A stretch of 64,000 nucleotides of DNA from Nodosilinea sp. WJT8-NPBG4 (GCA_019359285.1 JAHHHQ010000036.1:62001-126000), one strand, 5' to 3'. Counted from the first letter of the stretch, positions 1 to 10,098 are shown. Program-made: numbers and translations. The notes: generated from the sequence alone by a model not told the origin.

Positions 1-124
1 TGGGGAAGCTTTTGCAGACTTGATCAAAGACTAGAAAGCCTTGGTCGGAGGAGGGTTGGGTATAGTCGGCCTGTTCGGGATGGGTGGAGCGGCGAGACTT
101 GATCTTGAGAGGGGTGGGTTGCAT
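1..124 (-). CDS. nrtD: Nitrate ABC transporter ATP-binding protein NrtD, N-terminus only (runs off window edge)
   Basis: Minus strand from ATG at 124 reads MQPTPLKIKSRRSTHPEQADYTQPSSDQGFLVFDQVCKSFP..., an ABC ATPase N-terminus, directly downstream of nrtC in the canonical nrtABCD order; not in the ORF track because it is truncated. Confidence 0.7.
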   Translation of the reverse strand, partial: MQPTPLKIKSRRSTHPEQADYTQPSSDQGFLVFDQVCKSFP

Positions 125-431
125 AGTTTACTCCTGAATTCTGGATTGGGATGTTCTAAGCGTTGCGACGTTGTTTACAGAGAAGGCTGGAGATGAGGGT
201 GGGGAGCCAGGGCCGCCGCTGGGGACATTTCGATTGTCCCCAGACCCCCTCGACCAAGGCCGTTCCGCCGCCCTGGACCCAACGGAAAGGATTGACCGAT
301 CATCGGTTTAAACTCCTGTTCTGCCAATGGAGGTGTTGGGGGCACTTAACTTTGAGGTTCTAAACCCCGGCTTAGATGAATGAAGAATAGGCATCACCCA
401 TCCACTCATCCACCCCCTACCCCTTAACTCC

Positions 432-2438
432 CTACGCAGCCAAGGCTGCCATTCGCCCATCAAACACCACCTCGGCAATAGTGATGTCGCGCTTAATGGC
501 GAGGCTGTTGAGGTAGCCGATCGGGTCTTGGGCGTCGAAGTCGGTGCCGTCGAACAGGTGAATGCTACCGCGAGTGAATTTGGCGTCGAGCAGGCCCAGT
601 TCGCGGGCGGCGGTGCTGTAGACATCGACCCGCACAATGCGTTCGAGAATCTCTAGCCAGTTGCGGGGGAAGGGAACGTCGCCCCAGCGGGCGAGCTGGG
701 TCATGTGCCAGAGGTGTTCGGTGCGGCTGGGGCGGTTGGCTCCGTCGCCAAAGAACAGGTGGTGGGCGTACTCGCGCATGGGCTTTTGCAGCTCGCAGAC
801 TTTGGTGTTGGGGTCGCCCAGGTGAATGTAGTCAATTGGGGTGCCCAGGTAGGCCCGCTGGGAGAGAATCTGGCGAATCTCCAGCTCGTTTTCGGGGTCA
901 GCGCAGTAGCGACAGGCATCGAGCAGGGCCTTGGTGAGGGCGATGTGGGTGTTGGGGTAGGCGGCGGCCCAGTCTTCGCGCACACCGAGCACTTTGCCGG
1001 GGTGGCCGTCGTAAATTTCGCGATCGGTGGCGATGGTAAAGCCTACCTCGTCCATGGCGGCGCGCAGGTTCCAGGGTTCACCGACGCAGAAGCCGTCGAT
1101 CGCATTGTTCTTCAGATCCACCACCATCTGGGCGGGAGGAATGGTTTGCAGAGCCAGGTCGCGATCGGGGTCGATGCCGCCCGCCGCTAGCCAGTAGCGC
1201 AGCAGCAGGTTGTGCATCGACGACGGGTGCACCATGCCCATGCGGTGCTGGGTATCGGGGGTGCGGTGCAGCATGTCCCGAAAGGCATTCAGGCTGTGGA
1301 CGCCTTGGTCGTAGAAACGGCGAGATAGAGTGATGGCGTTGCCGTTGCGGGTCATGGTCAGCGCACTGACCACAGGCAGCGGGGTATTTTTGTGGCCGCC
1401 TAGGGAAAACCAGAGGGGCATCCCGGAGGGCATTTGGGCAGCATCCAGGTATCCTCCAGCGATGCCATCGACAATGCCGCGCCAGCTGGTTTCGCGGGTC
1501 AGGTTGACTTCCTCCAGGCCGTGCTTGGCAAAGAAGCCTTTTTCCTTGGCGATCGCCACTGGGGCGCAGGCGGTCAGGGGCACAAAGCCAATGTCCAGAT
1601 TTACTTTCTCTAGCCCGTGGCGAGCCACCGCTGTAGTTTTTCTGGCCCGCAGCTTTTTGATCCGTTTTTGCTGGTTGAGGAAGTAAATAATTTCGCTGCG
1701 CAGACTGTAGTAGCTGGGGTGCTCAACCACCTCCATGCGCTGGCGGGGGCGGGGAATATCGACCTCTAAAATGTTGCCGATTTCGGCTCCGGGGCCGTTG
1801 GTGAGCATGACGATGCGATCGCTGAGCAGCACCGCCTCATCCACATCGTGGGTAACCATCACGACGGTGACGTTGTTCTCATCGCAGATGCGCATTAGCT
1901 GGGTTTGCAGATTGCCGCGAGTCAGGGCATCCAGGGCGCCAAAGGGTTCATCCAGCAGCAGCAGCTTGGGGCGAATCGCCAGGGCGCGGGCGATCGCCAC
2001 CCGCTGCTTCATCCCCCCCGAGAGCTGGTCAGGCCACTTGTCGGCGGCCTGTTGCAGACCTACTAGATTAATGTGCTCTTCGACAATGGCGAGGCGCTCG
2101 CCCTTGGGCTTGTCGCCATAGACTGAATTCACCGCCAGAGCAATGTTTTCGCGCACCGATCGCCAGGGCAGCAGCGAATAGTTTTGAAACACCACCATGC
2201 GATCGGGGCCGGGTTCGGTAATTTTTTTGCCCTCCAGGGTGAGCACCCCTGAGCTAGGCAGCGAGAGGCCAGCAATCATATTTAGCAGGGTCGATTTGCC
2301 ACAGCCCGAATGGCCAATAAAAGAAACAAACTCTCCTTTTTTAATCGTTAGATCAATGCCTTTAAGGGCGATATATTCATCGCCATCGGATAAGGAGAAT
2401 ACTTTATCAACCTGGTCTACTGCCACCAATAAGCTCAT
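432..2438 (-). CDS. nrtC: Nitrate ABC transporter NrtC: ATPase fused to a C-terminal NrtA-like substrate-binding domain
   Basis: Walker A GHSGCGKST, signature LSGGMKQRVAIARAL, Walker B LLLLDEPFGALD, then NrtA-like domain (DIGFVPLTACAPVAIAKEKGFFAKHGLEEVNL...). The ORF begins at 2549 but MSLLVAVDQVDKVF at 2438 is the likelier start. Confidence 0.95.
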   Translation of the reverse strand: MSLLVAVDQVDKVFSLSDGDEYIALKGIDLTIKKGEFVSFIGHSGCGKSTLLNMIAGLSLPSSGVLTLEGKKITEPGPDRMVVFQNYSLLPWRSVRENIALAVNSVYGDKPKGERLAIVEEHINLVGLQQAADKWPDQLSGGMKQRVAIARALAIRPKLLLLDEPFGALDALTRGNLQTQLMRICDENNVTVVMVTHDVDEAVLLSDRIVMLTNGPGAEIGNILEVDIPRPRQRMEVVEHPSYYSLRSEIIYFLNQQKRIKKLRARKTTAVARHGLEKVNLDIGFVPLTACAPVAIAKEKGFFAKHGLEEVNLTRETSWRGIVDGIAGGYLDAAQMPSGMPLWFSLGGHKNTPLPVVSALTMTRNGNAITLSRRFYDQGVHSLNAFRDMLHRTPDTQHRMGMVHPSSMHNLLLRYWLAAGGIDPDRDLALQTIPPAQMVVDLKNNAIDGFCVGEPWNLRAAMDEVGFTIATDREIYDGHPGKVLGVREDWAAAYPNTHIALTKALLDACRYCADPENELEIRQILSQRAYLGTPIDYIHLGDPNTKVCELQKPMREYAHHLFFGDGANRPSRTEHLWHMTQLARWGDVPFPRNWLEILERIVRVDVYSTAARELGLLDAKFTRGSIHLFDGTDFDAQDPIGYLNSLAIKRDITIAEVVFDGRMAALAA

Positions 2439-2645
2439 AGTTCTATCCTCGCGAGCGTCGTAGAGTAATGCCGTAGGGTGGGCAATGCCCACCAACAAAA
2501 TTTTCAAGCGTTGTAGATTTCCGGTCCGTTGAGTTTCGGCTTCAACCAACCTACAGTTCTGGGTTTGACTCCCCTCTCCTCTCTGGGAGAGGGGCCGGGG
2601 GTGAGGGAAAATCTAGGCTGAATCAATTCTTTTCCCTCAAAATTC

Positions 2646-3497
2646 CTACTTCCTGGCCGGAGCAATCTTCGTCTGCAAAAAGGCGATCGCGCGATCGAGC
2701 AGCAGCCCCACAAAGCCGATATAAAACACCGCCAAGATAATCTCACTGATGTAGTTCTGCTGGTAGGCATCCCAGATAAAGAAACCGATGCCCACAATCC
2801 CCGACATCACGATTTCTGCCGCAATAATCGCCAGCCAGGCCAGACCGATCGCAATCCGCAGCCCGGTAAAAATGTAGGGTAGCGCCGACGGAAACAGAAT
2901 GTTTAAGTAGTAGTCCTTGCGAGACAGTTGCAGCACCTTAGCCACGTTGTCGTAGTCTTCTGGAATCTGCCGCACGCCCTCAATGGTGTTGATCAAAATG
3001 GGCCACACAGCGGTAATGAAAATTACGAAGATAGCGGCGGGCTGGTTTTGTTGCAGCGCCACCAGGGCAATGGGTACCCAGGCTAGAGGCGCTACCATGC
3101 GCAAAAACTGAAAGATTGGGTAGGTGGCCTTATTGAGCCAGGGGTTGGTGCCCACCAAAACCCCGACTGCAATACCTACTACAGCCGCAGCGGTGTACCC
3201 CTGAGCCACCCGACCCAGGCTCGCCCAAGTCTGCCAAAAGAGCCCTTTGTTTAACCCGCCCAGGTCGTAAAACGGGTAGAGCAGCAGCTCACGGGTGCGA
3301 GTGTCAGTCCACAGGCTGAGAGGACCCGGTAGCCGAGTTATCCCCGACGACGACACCAGTTGCCAGACCGTTAAAAATACCGCAATACCAATAATGGGAG
3401 GAATCAGGTCAGGGCTGCGCTTTTGCCAAAACTGCTGGATCGGAGCCAGAGCTGGATTAGGGCGCGCCTGCTTGCGAACTTGAGGATGAGTAACCAT
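2646..3497 (-). CDS. nrtB: Nitrate ABC transporter permease NrtB
   Basis: BPD-type permease with EAA-like segment (LPYIFTGLRIAIGLAWLAIIAAE), between nrtA and nrtC. Confidence 0.95.
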   Translation of the reverse strand: MVTHPQVRKQARPNPALAPIQQFWQKRSPDLIPPIIGIAVFLTVWQLVSSSGITRLPGPLSLWTDTRTRELLLYPFYDLGGLNKGLFWQTWASLGRVAQGYTAAAVVGIAVGVLVGTNPWLNKATYPIFQFLRMVAPLAWVPIALVALQQNQPAAIFVIFITAVWPILINTIEGVRQIPEDYDNVAKVLQLSRKDYYLNILFPSALPYIFTGLRIAIGLAWLAIIAAEIVMSGIVGIGFFIWDAYQQNYISEIILAVFYIGFVGLLLDRAIAFLQTKIAPARK

Positions 3498-3799
3498 AGT
3501 TGCTGTACCTGGGTTAAAAGGAAAAAATCACAAACGGTTTGAGGAGGAAACCCACCTCGGCCTTTCTTTGGGGAGACTGACCGAGGTAGGCTGGTTCAGG
3601 CACCGAGGCAAGAGGGAATGGGGCTGCTGTTGACGGTGGACCCCATGTTCTCGCCTTTGGTCATCTCTCTCTGAACCAGTGCTGTTGCAAGGATTAGGGG
3701 TAGATGGGTAATTGGGTGGGCGGGTGGATGGGTAGGCGGGGAAGTGACTTGATTCTTGCTTTACCCTCTTACTCATCCACGCATCTACCCCTCTCCCTC

Positions 3800-5149
3800 C
3801 TAGACCCGCTTAATCTGGAGACTGTTGAGATATGCCTCAGGGTTAGCAGGGTCAAACTTGATGCCGTCGAAGAAGGTTTCAACGCCGCGAGATGTATCGG
3901 CTGGAATATCGGCGGTAAACCCTGCTTCAGTAGCAGCCTCGCGCCAGAGGTCTTCGCGGTTGACAGCGTCGACCATGCGTTTAATGGTGTCGATGTCGGC
4001 GAGCTTATCTTTGTGGAAGCCCCAGCGCAGACTTTCGGTGAGAAACCAAAGGTCGTGGCTCTTGTAAGGATAAGAGACGCTACCCTTGGGGTCTTTCCAG
4101 TACAGCGGCCCAGCATCAAAACTATTGACGTCGGCCTTGTTATCGCCCATGGTGTAATTGCCTTTGAACGGATTCGCCAGCACTTCGGGAGGAATGTTGA
4201 AGTAATTGCGACCGGCGGTGATCTGCACTAGCTCATCGCGGTTTTCGGGCTTATCGGCCCATTGTTGAGCTTCCATAATGCCTTTAAGTAGGGCCTTGGT
4301 CGCTTTGGGGTTAGCATCAACCCAATCGGCGCGAATTGCCAAATATTCCTCAGGATGAAAGGCCCACATTTCTTGGGTCAGTGCCCCCAAAAAACCAACT
4401 TTGTCGCTCACAATTCGGTAGGGCCAGGGGTCACCAGTACTGAAGGCATCCATGGTGCCATTACGCATGCCCTGCAACGTTTCGGCAGAGGGCACCGTCA
4501 ACAATTCAATGTCTTGGTCAGGGTCAATGCCGCCAGCGGCGAACCAGTAGCGAATCCAAAAATCCTGGTTGGCGTTAGGAAAGGTGAAGGCTGCCTTAAA
4601 CTTGCGGCCCTGGCTAGCGGAGAAACCTTTGATGTAGTCTGCCGCCCCCGAGAGATCTAGCCCCAAGCCTTTACCTTGGTGCATATTGGCAACAGCAATG
4701 CCATTTCCCTGGGTGTTGAGCATCGCCAACACATACATAGGAACTTTTCTGCCGTCGGTAATAATGCCTTCGCTGAGCAGATGGGGCATGGGCATTTGCC
4801 ACTGGCCACCGTCAATGCCGCCTCCAGCAGAACCAATGGTGACGTTATCCCGCGCAGCGGCCCAACTCGCCTGCTTGGCGACTTCTACCTCAGTCATGCC
4901 GTACTTGGCAAAAAAGCCCTTTTCCTGGGCAATGATCAGCGGGGCCGATTCTACGATGGGAATGTAGCCCAGCTTGACCTTGGTAGTTTCGGGGGCTTCA
5001 CCGGCGGCCACAGGGCCGGGGGCAGCCGTGGCTGCCGAGGTGGTGACCGTAGCCGAGGGGGGATTGCCCAAACAGCCTTTGAGTAGTAGCGAACTAGCCG
5101 CCGATACACCAGCGGTAACCAGAAACTTGCGACGTGAATAATCAGACAT
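3800..5149 (-). CDS. nrtA: Nitrate-binding lipoprotein NrtA
   Basis: Tat/lipoprotein-like N-terminus ([24 protein letters not shown]), then [28 protein letters not shown]; first gene of the nrt cluster. Confidence 0.95.
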   Translation of the reverse strand: MSDYSRRKFLVTAGVSAASSLLLKGCLGNPPSATVTTSAATAAPGPVAAGEAPETTKVKLGYIPIVESAPLIIAQEKGFFAKYGMTEVEVAKQASWAAARDNVTIGSAGGGIDGGQWQMPMPHLLSEGIITDGRKVPMYVLAMLNTQGNGIAVANMHQGKGLGLDLSGAADYIKGFSASQGRKFKAAFTFPNANQDFWIRYWFAAGGIDPDQDIELLTVPSAETLQGMRNGTMDAFSTGDPWPYRIVSDKVGFLGALTQEMWAFHPEEYLAIRADWVDANPKATKALLKGIMEAQQWADKPENRDELVQITAGRNYFNIPPEVLANPFKGNYTMGDNKADVNSFDAGPLYWKDPKGSVSYPYKSHDLWFLTESLRWGFHKDKLADIDTIKRMVDAVNREDLWREAATEAGFTADIPADTSRGVETFFDGIKFDPANPEAYLNSLQIKRV

Positions 5150-5295
5150 AGAACCTCCTTTCAGCAGTCTCCACAGGGGGAGCGCCGGTAGCTAAATGAC
5201 TATGGGTTAGTTGAAAAGCTGTGGGTGAGCAGACTAGACCACGAGGCTTCCGCCCCAGGGAGCCTAGGGCTTTGACTAAAGAGAACATCTAGACC

Positions 5296-5320
5296 GTGCA
5301 TTGATTTAAGTCAATTGCAC
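5296..5320. promoter_or_regulatory. Imperfect palindrome GTGCATTGATTTAAGTCAATTGCAC upstream of nrtA; possible LysR-type (NtcB-like) operator
   Basis: GTGCA/TGCAC and TTGA/TCAA half-sites with a one-base offset, about 150 bp upstream of the nrtA start. No GTA-N8-TAC NtcA consensus seen nearby. Confidence 0.3.
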
Positions 5321-5488
5321 ATTTCTTTTGCATGAAAGTAAGTCTATAGCTATTTGTAAGCCAGTGGATCATCTTGATGAGCAGGTTTGCAATGCAATTT
5401 TTAATTCAATTGATAGGTCTGGCTTATTTGGGGTGATTTATCTATAGCCTCAATTAATATTGCCGCCATATTTACGGCATGCATGCGG

Positions 5489-5544
5489 TTGGCGTCATTC
5501 TCTGAGTCGTTCTATGGAGGGGAAGACTCAGAGAATGACGCCAA
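5489..5544. repeat. Perfect 20-bp inverted repeat with 16-nt loop (TTGGCGTCATTCTCTGAGTC ... GACTCAGAGAATGACGCCAA)
   Basis: Direct reading: arms 5489-5508 and 5525-5544. Confidence 0.9.
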
Positions 5545-5703
5545 AAATGCCGGGCATAATATAGAGCACCTCGCGCCAACTGGGGTTGAATCGGAGCCAA
5601 GCTTGGAGCAATGGGCGATCGCACCAAATCGCTGCTGCGCTAAAAGAACTGGCTAGACACCAAAGCACAGCAGCGAGCCAACGTTTGTTTAATGCCAAAA
5701 GCA

Positions 5704-5738
5704 GTGCGCCTCGCATCGGTTTCCGACGCGAGGCGCAC
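5704..5738 (-). terminator. Stem-loop downstream of tonB
   Basis: GTGCGCCTCGC / GCGAGGCGCAC arms (11 bp) about 50 nt after the tonB stop; followed on the minus strand by TGCTTTT. Confidence 0.55.
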
Positions 5739-5789
5739 CAAGACAAACAAGACTTGGCTTCAGAATATAAGTTCAACCTTGCTCTGCAT

Positions 5790-7409
5790 CTACTCCCCAG
5801 TCGGTGCAACTGACGCAGCCGGCTCCGCTGCTGGCGGAGGACTAGCCGGGGGCGGTGTGGGTGGTGCAACTGGGGCGGGTGACGGAGCTGCCGGGGCCGC
5901 CGGAACAGGAGCTGGGGGAGCGCTGGGCGCAGGTGGAGGGGTAGGCGACTGCACCGGCGGCGGGCTCGCTGGTTCTGGCTCTGGCTCTACAGGCTCTGGC
6001 TCCGCCGGTTCTGGTGCTGGTTCTACCGGTTCTGCCTCTGCGGGCTCTGCCTCTACGGGTTCTGGCTCTGCGGGCTCTGGTTCTGACGTCGCTGGTGATG
6101 TTGGGGCTGGCTCAGCGGCGTCAACGGGTGGAGTCGGCGTGGTCGTTGGTTCGGGGGTAGGCTCATTTGTTGCTGTCTCGGGAGTGGGGTTGGCCTCAGG
6201 CGGTAGCTCTACCGCCTGGCGATCGCCCCGGCGACGGGCATCGCGGTTGCGACGCGACCCTTCAATGGTCAGGTCATACTCGATGGGAACGCTGGCTCCG
6301 CCGCTGACGGGCTGAAATTGTGAGTTGCGGGCGGCCTGAATGGCGGCTTGGTCGATCGCCGGGTTGCCGCTGGAGCGAGTCAGGGTGACACTGCGAACGC
6401 TACCATCGGGATTGATATCGACGCTGACCATAGGTTGCCCTTCAGCACCGGCATCCAAGGCGCTTTGAGGATAATTGGGACGCACGCAGTTTTGACAGGC
6501 TACAGTGCGCGAACCCTGGCCGTTTCCGCTGCCACTGCCGCTGCCGCTACCACTCCCACTACCGCTGCCGCTTCCACTACCGCTGCCACTCCCACTACCG
6601 CTGCCGCTTCCACTACCGCTGCCACTCCCACTACCGCTGCCGCTTCCACTACCGCTGCCGCTTCCACTACCGCTGCCACTGCCACCGCTGCCGTTGGAAG
6701 GAGCAGTGGCTACTCCATTGCCGTCTCCAGCAACACCATTTCCAGCAGCAGCTGAATCAGCGGCGGTCTGAGCTTGTGCATCGCGCAGACGCTGCAAAAA
6801 GTCGCGCAGGTTCTCAGCCTGAGATTCCGTAGACTCAGCAGTTAGATCTTCCTGCTCTAGGTCTTCTGTTTCTGAGGTTTCTGGCTCAGTCTCTGGTTCT
6901 TCCTCTGAGATTTCTGGCTCTTCTGTTTCTGAAATTTCTGGCTCAGTCTCTGGCTCTTCTTCTGAGATTTCTGGCTCAGCTTCAGGTTCCTCAACGACTG
7001 AATCGGCTTGGGTGTTTCGCACCGGCTCAGGCTTTGCTTCAACCCGCTCTACAGAAGGTGCGACCCGGGCAGGGGCAGGGGGTGCTATGACCCGAGCTGC
7101 CGTAAAGTTTCCGCCGCCGCCGCCACCGCCGCCACCGCCACCAGGTGCGGAGTCATTGACATCGGCGCTGAGTTCGGCAGGCAGGTTAGGGTCGGGAATG
7201 GCTTCAGGTGTATCGGACAGAGGTTCGACGACAATCAGCTCGATTGGCTCAATATCATCGGCAGCCAGCCTCTGCCAAAAATCGAGCTGACTAAGGCCAA
7301 AACCTACCCCGTGCACTCCCACGGAGCCTAAAATTCCCCAAAGCAGAATCTTGCGGAGTTTTTGCTGATCGTGCTGGTGTTGTTGACTGCAAATCTCTGA
7401 AAGACTCAT
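5790..7409 (-). CDS. Energy transducer TonB-like protein with Glu-rich and (GS)n periplasmic linker and a Pro/Glu-rich tail after the TonB domain
   Basis: N-terminal TM (KILLWGILGSVGVHGVGFGL), TonB-type domain RPNYPQSALDAGAEGQPMVSVDINPDGSVRSVTLTRSSGNPAIDQAAIQAARNSQFQP; divergent from exbB/exbD. Start at MSLSEICSQQ rather than the upstream TTG at 7433. Confidence 0.85.
   Translation of the reverse strand: MSLSEICSQQHQHDQQKLRKILLWGILGSVGVHGVGFGLSQLDFWQRLAADDIEPIELIVVEPLSDTPEAIPDPNLPAELSADVNDSAPGGGGGGGGGGGNFTAARVIAPPAPARVAPSVERVEAKPEPVRNTQADSVVEEPEAEPEISEEEPETEPEISETEEPEISEEEPETEPETSETEDLEQEDLTAESTESQAENLRDFLQRLRDAQAQTAADSAAAGNGVAGDGNGVATAPSNGSGGSGSGSGSGSGSGSGSGSGSGSGSGSGSGSGSGSGSGSGSGSGSGSGSGSGSGNGQGSRTVACQNCVRPNYPQSALDAGAEGQPMVSVDINPDGSVRSVTLTRSSGNPAIDQAAIQAARNSQFQPVSGGASVPIEYDLTIEGSRRNRDARRRGDRQAVELPPEANPTPETATNEPTPEPTTTPTPPVDAAEPAPTSPATSEPEPAEPEPVEAEPAEAEPVEPAPEPAEPEPVEPEPEPASPPPVQSPTPPPAPSAPPAPVPAAPAAPSPAPVAPPTPPPASPPPAAEPAASVAPTGE
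6521..6690. repeat. Coding tandem repeat (period about 36 bp, CCGCTGCCGCTTCCACTACCGCTGCCACTCCCACTA) encoding the GSGSGS linker of the TonB-like protein
   Basis: Near-identical units read directly; translates to (GS)n on the minus strand. Confidence 0.9.
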
Positions 7410-7706
7410 TAGTGCTTGCCCAAGTAACGGCAAAAATCTTCTTAGCTATATTACACAATCGGCAAGCAGTTGCATTAAGACCAACATTTTTAATGCCGGA
7501 TTATCCTTAGAAACGATCGCTAATAAAGCTCGAGATTTTAGCCAAAAGCATCCTTGGGCAAGGGTTATATATGTTTGCGTCCTTAATTTACTCTCTGACA
7601 TTGCTGCCAAGCCCAGACCTACTGATGAAAATAATCCTGATTTAACCTTGACATTGGCTCGCAAATCGGAGTGAATGCTTGTTGACACTATTTTGCAGCA
7701 AAGCCT

Positions 7707-8354
7707 ATGGGTACTATTTTTGCAGCGGGCGGCATCGTCATGTGGCCACTGCTGGGGTTCTCGATTCTGGCGATCGCGCTCATCATCGAGCGGACGGTCT
7801 TTTGGTTTCGCATCAATCGCCGCCAGCGTCCAGTAATGCAAGACGTTTTGCGCACCTACCGGCAAGCCCCGATGGATGTGTACCCCAAGCTGCGACAAAA
7901 CGTGAATCTGCCCACGGCCCGCATTTTTCTTGAAGCTCTAGAGCTAGAAGGCGCTAAACCCAGCCAGTTTCATTTGGCTCTGCTCAGCGCTATGCAAGCT
8001 GAACTACCTCATTTGCGCCGGTTTAATACTGTCTTCTCCACCATTGTCACGCTCTCGCCATTGCTGGGCCTGTTAGGCACTGTTTTGGGTCTAATTGCGG
8101 CCTTTAGCGCCTTAGGAATTGGCGACATCAACTCGAATGCGGCTGCCGTGACGGGTGGTATTGCCGAAGCTCTGGTCTCAACCGCCGCAGGGATGGTCGT
8201 AGCCATCGGCACACTGCTATTTGCCAATATCTTCAAGGGTCTCTACAAGCGGCAGGTATCGTTGATTCAAGAATACAGCGGGCAACTTGAGATCCTCTAT
8301 GAAACCCACTACGACCGAAAGTCTCAGCTTAGGGAAGAGACCTTTGCCAGATAG
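7707..8354 (+). CDS. exbB: MotA/TolQ/ExbB proton channel family protein
   Basis: Three TMs, FNTVFSTIVTLSPLLGLLGTVLGLIAAFSALG motif, followed by exbD. Confidence 0.9.
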   Translation: MGTIFAAGGIVMWPLLGFSILAIALIIERTVFWFRINRRQRPVMQDVLRTYRQAPMDVYPKLRQNVNLPTARIFLEALELEGAKPSQFHLALLSAMQAELPHLRRFNTVFSTIVTLSPLLGLLGTVLGLIAAFSALGIGDINSNAAAVTGGIAEALVSTAAGMVVAIGTLLFANIFKGLYKRQVSLIQEYSGQLEILYETHYDRKSQLREETFAR

Positions 8355-8407
8355 GAAATAGGTGTCAGGTATTAGGTATCGGATATAGGTCAAAAAACTA
8401 TACCTGG

Positions 8408-8461
8408 CACCCATCCACTCCCCACTCTCCTACCCATCCACCATCCCACCCATCCACCCCT
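8408..8461. repeat. C-rich copy of the dispersed repeat family, abutting the exbD ATG
   Basis: CCCATCCACTCCCCACTCTCCTACCCATCCACCATCCCACCCATCCACCCCT immediately before ATG at 8462; preceded at 8354-8405 by another repeat type (AGGTGTCAGGTATTAGGTATCGG). Confidence 0.85.
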
Positions 8462-8869
8462 ATGTCCTACCTTCCTGAAGAGCCAGAAGAAGAGTTTGAG
8501 CTAAACGTCGTGCCCATGATCGACGTTATTTTTGCGATTTTGACATTCTTTATTATGTCTAGCCTGTTTTTAACTCGCTCTGAGTCGCTGCCGGTAAATT
8601 TGCCCAAGGCGGTCAGTGCTGAGATGCAAAAACAAGATCAGATCACCGTAACGGTGCAGGAGTCGGGGGATATTGCCCTGAACAAAGAGGCGATCGCCCT
8701 AGATAAGCTGCAAACTGGCGTGCGCGATCTAATGGGCACATCCCAGGAATCGGTGATTGTGATCAACGCCGATGAAGCCGTCAACCACGGTCGCGTAATC
8801 GCGGTTATGGATGAACTGCGGGCGATTGAGGGTGCAACTTTGGGGATTGCGACTCAGCGAGGAGAGTAG
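8462..8869 (+). CDS. exbD: ExbD/TolR family protein
   Basis: FELNVVPMIDVIFAILTFFIMSSLFLT motif; adjacent to exbB. Confidence 0.92.
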   Translation: MSYLPEEPEEEFELNVVPMIDVIFAILTFFIMSSLFLTRSESLPVNLPKAVSAEMQKQDQITVTVQESGDIALNKEAIALDKLQTGVRDLMGTSQESVIVINADEAVNHGRVIAVMDELRAIEGATLGIATQRGE

Positions 8870-8899
8870 GGATCGGTTCAGCGTTTTCGACGAATTGAT

Positions 8900-9928
8900 A
8901 TGGATGCAAAGACGGTGCAACCCCAACCCCTAGCTCTCTCTAAATCGCCTGTATCTCTAGCGCTGGGGTTAGGGCTGGGCAGTGGTCTTTTGCTGGTCTG
9001 CCTGTTAGGCAGCATTTTGTTGGGCGCGGCGGAAATTGCCCCAGAGACGGTGTGGCAGGCCATCTTTCAATTTAATGGCTCGACGGAGCACCTAATTATT
9101 CGCACGGTGCGGCTGCCGCGAGCAATTTTGGCGGTAGTAGTGGGGGCGGCGCTGGCGGTGGCTGGAGCCATCACCCAAGGACTGACCCGGAATCCCCTGG
9201 CCGCGCCCGATATTTTGGGCATTAACGTGGGGGCGGCGCTGGCGATGGTACTGGCGGTGTTTTGGCGGGGCAGCGGCGGCAGCTATGTGGGGTTTGCCTT
9301 TGGGGGAGCGGCGATCGCAGCCATTGCCGTCTACTGGCTCGGCTCCCTAGGGCGCAGTGGTCTTACCCCTCTAAAGCTCGTCGTCGCTGGTGCTGCCCTG
9401 TCTTACCTGCTCAGCTCGCTCACCTATGGCATTCTCATTCTCAGCCAGCGCACGTTAGATGAAATTCGCTTTTGGCTGGCCGGGTCGTTGGCCGGGCAGG
9501 ATATGGCCTCTATGCTGCCTGTGCTGCCCTACCTCGCGGTGGGGCTAGTGGCTTCCCTAGCCCTGGGGCGACAGCTGACGCTGATGAGCCTGGGAGAAGA
9601 AGTGGCTCAGGGCTTGGGGTTGCAGACGGCTTGGGTAAAGGTGGGCGCGGCGATCGCAGTCGTTTTGCTGGCGGGTAGCGCCGTGGCCCTGGCTGGCCCT
9701 ATTGGTTTTGTGGGTTTGGTGGTACCCCACGTCGTGCGCTTTGCGGTCGGGGTAGACTACCGCTGGATTTTGCCCTACACCATGATCACCGGGGGCATTT
9801 TGCTGTCGGTGGCCGACACGATCGCCCGCCTGGTGATTCGTCCCCAGGAACTGCCGGTAGGCATTATGACCGCGCTGGTGGGGGCGCCGTTCTTTATTTA
9901 TTTGGCGCGATCGAAGATCAAGGGGTGA
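8900..9928 (+). CDS. FecCD-family iron-siderophore ABC transporter permease
   Basis: [45 protein letters not shown]-terminal [16 protein letters not shown]. Confidence 0.95.
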   Translation: MDAKTVQPQPLALSKSPVSLALGLGLGSGLLLVCLLGSILLGAAEIAPETVWQAIFQFNGSTEHLIIRTVRLPRAILAVVVGAALAVAGAITQGLTRNPLAAPDILGINVGAALAMVLAVFWRGSGGSYVGFAFGGAAIAAIAVYWLGSLGRSGLTPLKLVVAGAALSYLLSSLTYGILILSQRTLDEIRFWLAGSLAGQDMASMLPVLPYLAVGLVASLALGRQLTLMSLGEEVAQGLGLQTAWVKVGAAIAVVLLAGSAVALAGPIGFVGLVVPHVVRFAVGVDYRWILPYTMITGGILLSVADTIARLVIRPQELPVGIMTALVGAPFFIYLARSKIKG

Positions 9929-10035
9929 GGCACACGTTGATGGTGGGCCGTGCTCACCCTACACAGGCCGTTCAACGGTAAGGATTTTGGTGAAACAAGA
10001 CGGTGCATCGCTACGCGGATGCACCCTACGCTCCC

Positions 10036-10098
10036 CTCATTCACCCATCCACCCACCTACCCGCCCACCCATCTACCCGCCCACCCATGCACCCCTCC
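10036..10098. repeat. C-rich copy of the dispersed repeat family overlapping the start of the second FecCD gene
   Basis: TTCACCCATCCACCCACCTACCCGCCCACCCATCTACCCGCCCACCCATGCACCCCT. Confidence 0.85.

Noticed and set aside
5338-5351. GTAAGTCTATAGCT as an NtcA site
   Set aside because: Lacks the TAC half-site at the required N8 spacing.
5528-5869. 113-aa ORF on the minus strand downstream of tonB
   Set aside because: Overlaps the tonB 3' end, the tonB hairpin and the 20-bp inverted repeat; no recognisable family, so not called as a gene.
6500-6771. ORFs antisense to the tonB GS tract (poly-PLPLPL and poly-AAT/VVEAAA)
   Set aside because: They arise from the simple 36-bp tandem repeat read in other frames; the minus-strand TonB-like frame has real domains at both ends.
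7446-7898. 150-aa minus-strand ORF overlapping exbB
   Set aside because: Antisense to a strongly supported exbB and without family features; likely spurious.
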